Source of the DNA: an uncultured Desulfovibrionaceae bacterium
Lineage (GTDB): Bacteria > Desulfobacterota > Desulfovibrionia > Desulfovibrionales > Desulfovibrionaceae
DNA: 7,645 nucleotides
Assembly (NCBI GenBank): GCA_949427775.1
Contig: CASQEL010000088.1
Span: 1-7,645, forward strand
Direction of reading: 5' to 3'
The number at the start of each line of letters is the position of its first letter. The stretch's first letter is position 1. The position numbers and the translations under genes are program-made. Shown here piece after piece: positions 1 to 5,116 of the stretch. The notes under the pieces were generated by a model. That model saw only the letters and a program-made list of their open reading frames with translations. It was not told where the DNA came from and ran no database searches.

Positions 1-1
1 T

Positions 2-48
2 GTGGGGCGGAGCCCCACATCTTTTGGAGCATTTCAACCGTGAACTGC
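2..48 (+). repeat. Left copy of a 47-bp inverted repeat, with a terminal hairpin
   Basis: This stretch recurs in reverse complement at 7557-7603, with one difference (C at 15 here, A in the other copy read on the same strand). Its outer part, positions 1-19, is a perfect 8-bp stem (TGTGGGGC / GCCCCACA) around a 3-base loop. The inner part ends exactly where transposase homology begins, near position 50. The window starts inside or at the edge of this repeat, so its full extent to the left is unknown. It could be a mobile-element end, a MITE-like unit or a dispersed terminator-like repeat; the sequence does not decide. Confidence 0.9.
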
Positions 49-49
49 T

Positions 50-700
50 CTAAAAGAAGCAACAGTCACTATAGATGCCATGGGATGTCAAACAGAAATC
101 GTAAAATCTTTTCTGAAACGGAAAGCTGATTACATGATTGCGCTTAAACGCAATCAACCCCAGGCCTTTCAGGAGGTTGTGGAACTTTTTAAATATATGG
201 AAAAGAATCCTGTTCAGAAAGGAGTCGATGTCCGGCAGGAACACGACAAGGGGCATGGAAGGATTGAGGACCGTTCCGTTATCGGGATAGATGCCTCTGT
301 TTATCCTGTTGAGGCGCTGAAAAAGTTCCCCGGTCTTAAAAGTGTGGTTCGTGCCAACGCTGTTGTTCTCCGACAGGGAAAACAATGTCAGGAGTACCGG
401 TATTATATTACCAGTCAAAGTCTGAACGCCCGCCGGCATGGGGAAACCATCCGCGCGCATTGGGAGATTGAAAACAAGCTGCACCATGTTCCGGATGTCG
501 TTTTTGACGAGGACGATAACCGTTCTCGCAAAGACCATCCGGCCAAAAATTTTACCACGATCCGTAAAGTGTGCCTGGACCTTCCACGCTCGGCCAGGGC
601 CGACAAAAAGCCCCTGAAATCCACGGCCCGCAAAGCTCTCATGTTTCCGGAATTTGCCTTCGGCCTCATGCAACAGTCGGGACTCCTGCAGATGGAATGA
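50..700 (+). pseudogene. ISAs1-family transposase, N-terminally truncated
   Basis: The reading frame from about 50 gives LKEATVTIDAMGCQ, the typical ISAs1 transposase segment carrying a catalytic Asp (codon 74-76). It continues through 'ADYMIALKRNQ' to the C-terminal signature R-x-HW-E-IEN (R at 452-454, HW at 458-463, E at 464-466, IEN at 467-475), then FDEDDNRSR. The usual Trp of the LHW motif is His here. About 217 residues remain, against roughly 350-400 in full-length relatives, so the N-terminal half with the first catalytic Asp is absent. The frame is closed upstream by a TGA at 41-43 inside the edge repeat. It cannot encode an active transposase as it stands. An ATG at 80 opens a 206-residue frame, but this is an internal Met of the family, not a natural start. 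Truncation may be a real deletion or a contig-edge artefact. Confidence 0.85.
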
Positions 701-719
701 GTTAGGTGATTTTGCCCTG
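701..719 (+). repeat. Probable right terminal inverted repeat of the ISAs1-type element
   Basis: Read from the outside inwards the sequence is CAGGGCAAAATCACCTAAC, starting with the CAGGG expected of this IS family and abutting the transposase stop codon at 698-700. The partner at the left end is missing, so it cannot be confirmed as an inverted repeat within this window. It lies 56 bases upstream of the tlyA start. Confidence 0.5.
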
Positions 720-775
720 ATTCCCTACCGCGCGCATCTTGTGTCCGCTCCCGAAACACGCTACCAGTAAACCCC

Positions 776-1579
776 ATGTCCGCATCTCATTCTTCAACCA
801 TCCCCAAATCCCGGAAATCTCCCCGTTGCCGCGCCGATCAACTGGTGTTCGAGCAGGGGTTGGCCGAGAGCCGCGAGCAGGCCAGGCGTCTGATCATGGC
901 CGGGCAGGTCTTTGCCGGAGACGCCGCGCTCCAGCCCTTGCGGGTGGAGAAGCCCGGTCATCCGTACCCGGCGGATACGGTGTTCCGTCTGGCCGGGCGG
1001 GAGCGTTTCGTCAGCCGGGGGGCGTACAAGCTGCTGACGGCTCTGGAACACTTTCAGCTTGATGTGGCGGGGGCGGTCTGCCTGGACGCCGGAGCTTCCA
1101 CCGGAGGCTTTACGGACTGTCTGCTGCAACACGGGGCCGCGCGCGTTTACGCCGTGGATGTGGGACATGGGCAACTGCACGAGCGTCTGCGCGCCGACGC
1201 GCGCGTGATCAACATGGAGCGCACCAACCTGCGCACGGCCCCGGAAGATCTGATTCCCGAGCCGGTGGACATGATCGTGGCCGACGTGTCCTTTATTTCC
1301 CTGACGCTGGTGCTGCCGCCCTGCGTGCGCCGGCTGCGGCCGGGGGGACTGGTGGTGGCGCTGATCAAACCGCAGTTCGAGGTGGGGCCGCACCAGACCG
1401 ACAAGGGCGTGGTGCGCGACGAAGCCGTGCGTCAGACGGCCGTGGACAAGGTGACGGCCTTTTGCCGGGAAGAACTGGGGCTGGAGTGCCGGGGCGTGGT
1501 GCCTTCGGCCATCAAGGGCCCCAAGGGCAATCAGGAGTATCCGGCGGTGTTCGTGCGGCCGATCGGAGCGCCGGGGTAG
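776..1579 (+). CDS. tlyA: TlyA-family rRNA 2'-O-methyltransferase (S4 domain plus FtsJ-like domain)
   Basis: A 267-residue cytosolic SAM-dependent enzyme of the TlyA/hemolysin A family, expected to methylate ribose 2'-OH groups in 16S and/or 23S rRNA. An N-terminal S4 RNA-binding domain (about residues 20-80, with ESREQARRLIMAG) precedes a Rossmann methyltransferase domain. The SAM loop LDAGASTGGFTD follows SRGAYKL. The FtsJ-type catalytic tetrad can be read as K85 (SRGAYKL), D170 (VADVSF), K198 (LIKPQF) and E254 (GPKGNQEY), so the enzyme looks active. Length is normal for the family. The ATG at 776 is the only reasonable start: there is no good ribosome site, but no alternative start precedes the S4 domain. 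The gene lies 56 bases after the IS end and 5 bases before the first lipid-type gene, so it probably shares that transcript. The TlyA name covers both pore-forming claims and methyltransferases; the residues here support the latter. Confidence 0.93.
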   Translation: MSASHSSTIPKSRKSPRCRADQLVFEQGLAESREQARRLIMAGQVFAGDAALQPLRVEKPGHPYPADTVFRLAGRERFVSRGAYKLLTALEHFQLDVAGAVCLDAGASTGGFTDCLLQHGAARVYAVDVGHGQLHERLRADARVINMERTNLRTAPEDLIPEPVDMIVADVSFISLTLVLPPCVRRLRPGGLVVALIKPQFEVGPHQTDKGVVRDEAVRQTAVDKVTAFCREELGLECRGVVPSAIKGPKGNQEYPAVFVRPIGAPG

Positions 1580-1584
1580 AGCGC

Positions 1585-1899
1585 ATGAGCGCTGATCGGG
1601 ACGCTCTTTCCGGCGTCATGCATTTTCCCGCCGATCATCCGGTGTTCGCGGATCATTTTCCCGGCGATCCCGTGGTGCCGGGCTCGTTGCTTGTCGATGC
1701 CTTTCTTCAGGAGGCCCGCCGCCGTTGTCCGGAGTTTCATCCCGCGGGCGCGGGGAATTTTCGTTTTCGGCACTTTGTGCGGCCCGGCAGCTATGCCTAC
1801 ACGCTGGAGCGTGGGTGGACGCCCGACGGTCCGATACTGCGGTGCGCGCTGCGGGATGCGGCGGGCCGCCGTCTGGCGACCGGAGAACTGTATGGCTGA
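1585..1899 (+). CDS. Small FabA/FabZ-type hotdog 3-hydroxyacyl-ACP dehydratase
   Basis: A 104-residue single hotdog-fold protein expected to dehydrate a 3-hydroxyacyl-ACP to the 2-enoyl-ACP in the cytosol. The diagnostic segment DHFPGDPVVPGSLLVDAFLQ (residues 23-42) matches the FabZ/FabA active-site helix. It has catalytic His24 and an acidic partner 14 residues later. The partner is Asp38, as in FabA, rather than the Glu of FabZ. The C-terminal half (FRFRHFVRPG, then LERGWTPDG) fits the remaining hotdog strands. It is shorter than typical FabZ (about 150 residues) and lacks most of the N-terminal region before the HFPG motif. The start at 1585 is 5 bases after the tlyA stop with only a weak purine stretch upstream; ATG at 1618 is a second possibility but would begin at the hotdog core. 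The stop overlaps the start of the reductase gene by 8 bases, indicating coupled translation. It may be a dimeric dehydratase dedicated to this cluster. Confidence 0.82.
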   Translation: MSADRDALSGVMHFPADHPVFADHFPGDPVVPGSLLVDAFLQEARRRCPEFHPAGAGNFRFRHFVRPGSYAYTLERGWTPDGPILRCALRDAAGRRLATGELYG

Positions 1900-2674
1900 A
1901 TGCACGCGCGCTATCCCCGACGGCCCGGCGCTGCTGCTGGGCGGCGGTTCGGCGCTGGGCCGCCTGTTGGCCGCGGCGCTGACCCGTTGCGGCATTCCCG
2001 TTGCGGCTGTGGCGCGTCGGGCCGAAGACCTTCAGGACGCGCCCGCGCCCGCCGGAGAAGGCGGCGGGACAATGATTTTGCCATCCGCGCCGGTCATTCC
2101 CCTGGAACTGCACGACGCCGCGCCGCCGGAAACGCTGCCTGAGCGTTGCGCCGCCGCCCTGGGAGCGCCGCCGCGCCATATGGTGGATCTGCTCCATTCC
2201 CGTTTCGAGGCGTTGGTGGGCGCGGCCGCGCCGGAGGAAGTGCGGCGCTGGGCCGACAACGATATCGCGTTGCGGGCGCGTTGTCTGGCGGCCGTGTCCC
2301 GGAGCATGTTGTCCCGACGGGCCGGGCGCTGCGTTTTTCTGTCGTCCGGGGCGGCGGATCGTCCCGCGCCGGGGCAGGGGTGGTACGCTGCCGCCAAGCT
2401 GGCCGGAGAAGCCCTGTACCGCAGCGTGGGCGTGGAGTTGGGCGGACGCGGCGTCACGACCTGCTCGCTGCGGGTGAGCTGGCTGGACGCGGGGCGGGGC
2501 GCGGCCTTTCTGGCGAAGCGTCCGGAAGTTCGCGGGATCTCGCCGTTGCGGCGGTGCGTCCGGCCGGAGGAAGTGGTGTCCGCCGTGCTGTTTCTGCTTT
2601 CCGAAGACGCCTGCGCCTTCAACGCCGTCACGCTGAATCTGGACGGAGGCTTGCATGCGGTGAAGCCCGCGTGA
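1892..2674 (+). CDS. Short-chain dehydrogenase/reductase, FabG-like 3-oxoacyl-ACP reductase
   Basis: A 260-residue SDR Rossmann protein, probably reducing a 3-oxoacyl-ACP to the 3-hydroxyacyl-ACP with NADPH. Visible features are the nucleotide-binding loop LLGGGSALGR (residues 15-24), Asn in WADNDIALRARCL, Ser152 in FLSSGAA, and Tyr165 and Lys169 in the YAAAK motif. The C-terminal part, VLFLLSEDACAFNAVTLNLDGG, is typical of FabG-like enzymes. Two features are odd. The loop is GGGSALG, not TGxxxGIG, and the usual NNAG motif after strand 4 is replaced by VDLLHSR. The catalytic Ser-Tyr-Lys set is intact, so activity is likely but cofactor binding may differ. The start at 1892 has GGAG at 1882-1885, six bases upstream, and overlaps the dehydratase stop. 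A longer in-frame opening to 1691 exists but would bury the dehydratase gene and lacks SDR homology. Role assigned from the adjacent ACP, ketosynthase and dehydratase genes. Confidence 0.85.
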   Translation: MAECTRAIPDGPALLLGGGSALGRLLAAALTRCGIPVAAVARRAEDLQDAPAPAGEGGGTMILPSAPVIPLELHDAAPPETLPERCAAALGAPPRHMVDLLHSRFEALVGAAAPEEVRRWADNDIALRARCLAAVSRSMLSRRAGRCVFLSSGAADRPAPGQGWYAAAKLAGEALYRSVGVELGGRGVTTCSLRVSWLDAGRGAAFLAKRPEVRGISPLRRCVRPEEVVSAVLFLLSEDACAFNAVTLNLDGGLHAVKPA

Positions 2675-2782
2675 ACAGGATGCATGCCGCCGGGGAAGGC
2701 GGCGGGCCGCGCCCCCACGCCCCACGGCAGGAGACGAATCCCTTTCCCCCCATCTGTGACTGCGCCATTCAGGAGTGCCTGT
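2675..2782 (+). other. 108-base gap between reductase and ACP genes, with a hairpin
   Basis: This is the only sizeable gap in the gene train. Twelve bases after the reductase stop there is a 6-bp stem, GCCGCC (2686-2691) and GGCGGC (2698-2703), around GGGGAA. There is no T run, so it is not a convincing terminator. It could be an RNA-stability or processing element that sets ACP levels apart from the upstream genes. I see no clear promoter. The end of the gap carries the ACP ribosome site. Confidence 0.5.
2771..2775 (+). promoter_or_regulatory. Ribosome binding site deciding the ACP start
   Basis: AGGAG lies seven bases before the ATG at 2783. It selects this start over the in-frame ATG at 2684, whose extra 33 residues (rich in Pro, Arg and Gly) look non-coding and precede the ACP fold. 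Confidence 0.8.
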
Positions 2783-3181
2783 ATGTCCGATTCCGTCAAT
2801 CTTGACGTTGTCCGTCGCCTGACGGCGGCGATTTTTGAATGCGATCCGGCCGAACTGACCGCCGAAACCCGGTTGATGCTGGATCTGCCCTGCGAATCCA
2901 TCGACTTGCTGGAACTGAGCACCGGCCTGGCGCGGGCCTGCGGGGTGAACATGAACGACAACGCGGCGTTTCTCCGTTCGCTGGAGTTCCATTTCGCCCG
3001 CCTGCAACGGGAAGGCCATACGGAGGCGGCGGAGATCGCCGCGCTGTGCGGGCCGGAATTTCCCCATCTGGCGCCGGAACGGTTGACCGGCCTGGCGGCC
3101 GCCTGGCTGGCCGGAGAGAGCGGTCCGCAACTTTCGCTGGGCGACGTCGCCGCCTACCTTGACCATGCGCGGCGCGGCTGA
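2783..3181 (+). CDS. Acyl carrier protein with an unusual internal insertion
   Basis: A 132-residue protein recognisable as an acyl carrier protein. Helix I is near residues 7-18. The phosphopantetheine site is DLPCESIDLLEL, with attachment Ser39 in E-S-I-D in place of the common D-S-L-D. A last-helix segment, LSLGDVAAYLDHA, sits at the very C terminus. In ordinary ACPs of about 80 residues, the last helix follows helix II within some 25 residues. Here about 50 extra residues (roughly 59-108), mostly amphipathic helix, lie between them. It would carry the growing acyl chain as a thioester for the adjacent ketosynthase, reductase and dehydratases and hand it to the BioF-type enzyme. It needs a phosphopantetheinyl transferase not encoded here. 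Its last 17 bases overlap the ketosynthase start. I am confident of the family from the Ser motif and context; the function of the insertion is unknown. Confidence 0.85.
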   Translation: MSDSVNLDVVRRLTAAIFECDPAELTAETRLMLDLPCESIDLLELSTGLARACGVNMNDNAAFLRSLEFHFARLQREGHTEAAEIAALCGPEFPHLAPERLTGLAAAWLAGESGPQLSLGDVAAYLDHARRG

Positions 3182-4397
3182 ACGTGTCTTCATTACCGGC
3201 ATGGGCTGCGTCACGCCGCTGGGCGCGACGGAGGAATCCGTGCTGGACGCTCTGACGCGCGGCAGGACATCCTTTGTCCGGAGTCCCGTGCTGGAGGGGG
3301 CGGTCTGCTGTCCCGCCGATCCCGCGCCGCTGGACGGCACGAGCGCCGCCCGCTGGCGTCGGCGTCGCTATCTGAACCGGGGGGCCGCCCTGATGCTGGG
3401 CGCGGGATTGCGGGCCGCCCGGAACGCGGGGTTTGCGGACGCGCTGCCCGCGCACGCGGCCCTGATCACGGCGACCGGCCCCATGCTGGACATGGACCCC
3501 GGCGTATCGGCCGTCGCCCGCGGCGGCCCGCTCACGGACACGGACGCGCTGTGGCTGCTGCGCTGGCTGCCCAACATGGGCGGCGCGGCGCTGGCCCGCC
3601 ATCTGGACATTCACGGCGAAGGGCTGGTGCTGACCACGGCCTGCGCCGCGGGACTCCAGGCGCTGGGCGAGGGGATGCGCCGCATCCGTTTCGGTCTGAC
3701 CGACACGGCGCTGGCGGCGGCCGGAGATTCCCGGCTTTCGCCGGGCGGATTGCTGGGCTACGCCCGGGCGCGGGCCATGTATCGCCATGCCGGACCTGAC
3801 GCGCCTCCGGCTCCGGAGAGCGTCAGCCGCCCGTTTGACGCGGATCGGAGCGGTTTTGTTCCCGGCGAGGGCGGGGCGGCTTTTGTCCTGGAAAGCGAAA
3901 CGCGGGTCCGGGAACGGGGAGTGACGCCGTTGGCGGAGCTGCTGGGTTTCGGGGCCTCGCTGGACGGCGGCAATCTCACCGCGCCGGACCCGGAAGGACG
4001 TTTCGCGGCGGCGGCCGTGCGCGGGGCGTTGCGCGACGCGGGGCTGGAGCCCGCCGCCGTCGACTGGGCGGCCGCCCACGGCACGGGCACTGTGCTGAAC
4101 GATCAGGCGGAAGCCCGGATGCTGGAAACGGTGTTCGCCGACGCCCGGCCCGCCGTCACGGCCCTGAAGTCGTGGATCGGCCACGGCGCGGCGGCCTGCG
4201 GGGCGCTGGAACTGGTTTTGCTGCTGGCGGCGGCGAAGGCGGGCTTTATCCCGGCCGTCCGTAACCTGCGAACGCCCTGTTCCTCCCATCTGGATTTCGT
4301 TCGCGAGCGCCGTTCCCTGCCCGGACGGATCGGCTTGCTGGAAAGTTTCGGTTTCGGCGGGCAGAACGCCGCGTTGATCGTGAGGTTGGCGGGATGA
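3165..4397 (+). CDS. FabF-type 3-oxoacyl-ACP synthase (ketosynthase)
   Basis: A 410-residue condensing enzyme of the FabF/FabB thiolase-fold class, expected to extend an acyl chain by decarboxylative condensation with malonyl-ACP. The Cys-His-His triad is readable: Cys160 (TTACAAG), His305 (AAHGTGT) and His340 (IGHGAAACG). Other family marks are VFITGMGCVTPLG at the N terminus, PFDADRSGFVPGEGGA, and ESFGFGGQNAALIV at the C terminus. Length is normal, and all three catalytic residues are present, so it is not a chain-length-factor type subunit. I chose ATG at 3165; an upstream in-frame TTG at 3159 is less likely. There is no obvious ribosome site, and the start overlaps the ACP stop by 17 bases, so translation is probably coupled. 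A four-base ATGA overlap links it to the next gene. The starter substrate cannot be read from sequence. Being an FabF-type rather than FabH-type enzyme, it would extend a pre-formed acyl-ACP. Confidence 0.93.
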   Translation: MRGAAERVFITGMGCVTPLGATEESVLDALTRGRTSFVRSPVLEGAVCCPADPAPLDGTSAARWRRRRYLNRGAALMLGAGLRAARNAGFADALPAHAALITATGPMLDMDPGVSAVARGGPLTDTDALWLLRWLPNMGGAALARHLDIHGEGLVLTTACAAGLQALGEGMRRIRFGLTDTALAAAGDSRLSPGGLLGYARARAMYRHAGPDAPPAPESVSRPFDADRSGFVPGEGGAAFVLESETRVRERGVTPLAELLGFGASLDGGNLTAPDPEGRFAAAAVRGALRDAGLEPAAVDWAAAHGTGTVLNDQAEARMLETVFADARPAVTALKSWIGHGAAACGALELVLLLAAAKAGFIPAVRNLRTPCSSHLDFVRERRSLPGRIGLLESFGFGGQNAALIVRLAG

Positions 4398-5116
4398 CGC
4401 TTTCGCACCTGCCCGATCCGGCGGATCTGCCGCCGCGCTTCGTCCTGCTGGATCGGATTCTGGCTTTGGGAAAGGAGGAAATCCGCGCGGCGCGCCGGTT
4501 TTCAGCAGCCGCGCGTTGTCCCCGGAATTGTGCTTTTCCGGCAGGGCAACCGGCGGATTTCGGGCACGGCGCAGTCGGGGATGTCCCGTCGCGCATCCAA
4601 TCCGGCCCCACGGGGGGCAAGCGTCTCCCGGAGCGGAAGAATACGCTGTCGAGCCGGTTCCCGGCGCCTCTGTGGCAAGGGCTGGAAGCTCTGGCGCAAC
4701 TGGCGGCGTTGCACCAGCGCTGGCGGCGCGAGTTCGGACAGCAGGCGTTTCTCCTTTCCGTACAGCGCCTGACGGCGGGAACAACGGCGGCGTCTTCGGC
4801 ATTCCCCGTCGCCGTCCCGGCGTCGCCCGCCGCTGCCGCCCGTGTTTTTTCCGAGGCCGGGAATGCGCCGCAACGGCTCCTCCCGGACGACCCATGGCCG
4901 GACGGGGACTGCCTTCTGGACGCCCGGTTGCTGGTGAGCACGGAAGGCGCGGCCCAGTACGACACGTCGCTGCGTTCTCCTTCCGGCCAACCGCTGTTGC
5001 ACGCGCTGCTGCACATCGGCGTCCGGCCGTTTCCGGACTCCGCGCGGGCCGATGCCGCCCGCCGCCGTTATCTGGAGCTGTTTCCATGCCTTCGGAATTT
5101 TCCCGTACCCTCTTGA
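4394..5116 (+). CDS. ApeP-like hotdog protein, putative 3-hydroxyacyl-ACP dehydratase
   Basis: A 240-residue divergent protein. The N-terminal LPPRFVLLDRILALGKEEI (residues 12-30) matches the opening of FabZ-like hotdog domains. FPAPLWQGLEALAQLA (from residue 89) matches the central helix of the ApeP-like dehydratase family, with acidic Glu98. FLLSVQRLTAG and LLVSTEGAAQYDTSLRS supply later strands. The classic HFPG His is missing: Arg precedes FPAP. About 50 residues rich in Gly, Pro, Arg and Ser (39-88) separate the first strand from the helix, and a second Ala/Pro-rich stretch lies near 130-160. The gene starts with an ATGA overlap on the ketosynthase stop, with GAGG at 4382-4385 upstream, and its end overlaps the bioF start by 31 bases. 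It may be a second dehydratase, an isomerase or thioesterase, or a non-catalytic partner. The hotdog call is moderately secure; the reaction is inferred from context. Confidence 0.62.
   Translation: MTLSHLPDPADLPPRFVLLDRILALGKEEIRAARRFSAAARCPRNCAFPAGQPADFGHGAVGDVPSRIQSGPTGGKRLPERKNTLSSRFPAPLWQGLEALAQLAALHQRWRREFGQQAFLLSVQRLTAGTTAASSAFPVAVPASPAAAARVFSEAGNAPQRLLPDDPWPDGDCLLDARLLVSTEGAAQYDTSLRSPSGQPLLHALLHIGVRPFPDSARADAARRRYLELFPCLRNFPVPS
5074..5077 (+). promoter_or_regulatory. Ribosome binding site deciding the bioF start
   Basis: GGAG sits eight bases before the ATG at 5086, inside the end of the preceding gene. The frame is open much further upstream (to 4516), but that part is out of frame with the real upstream gene and has no BioF homology. 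A 393-residue product also matches the family length. Confidence 0.75.

Larger units (their letters stand above)
50..719 (+). mobile_element. Right-hand part of an ISAs1-family insertion sequence
   Basis: The fragment contains the C-terminal half of an ISAs1-type transposase. Just after its stop codon comes a stretch whose reverse complement is CAGGGCAAAATCACCTAAC (701-719). A CAGGG start is what I expect for the outer end of ISAs1-family inverted repeats, so 719 is the likely right border. The left end and the first half of the transposase are missing: homology stops at about 50, where the edge repeat begins. No target duplication can be checked without the left end. Base composition is clearly less GC-rich than the neighbouring genes, which fits an acquired element. 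Confidence 0.65.

Noticed and set aside
20..50. Peptide LEHFNREL in both repeat copies as a trace of an IS256-type transposase C terminus
   Set aside because: The match is only about eight residues, stops at TAA in the left copy and continues without any transposase similarity in the right copy.
712..740. Sigma70-like promoter TTGCCC - 17 - CATCTT before tlyA
   Set aside because: The -10 element matches only three of six consensus bases; such matches are common by chance.
720..775. BirA-type biotin operator upstream of the gene train
   Set aside because: No TTGTAAACC-spacer-GGTTTACAA dyad or near relative is visible here or elsewhere in the window.
1616..3340. Very long minus-strand open frames (for example 1616-3340, 2796-5336, 5442-7406)
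   Set aside because: They lie opposite clear + strand genes, are rich in Arg, Pro and Gly, show no family motifs, and are expected by chance in very GC-rich DNA with few stop codons.
4516..5085. N-terminal extension of the BioF-like protein back to 4516
   Set aside because: The extension reads through the preceding gene in another frame, has no homology, and the ATG at 5086 has a good ribosome site and gives the normal family length.
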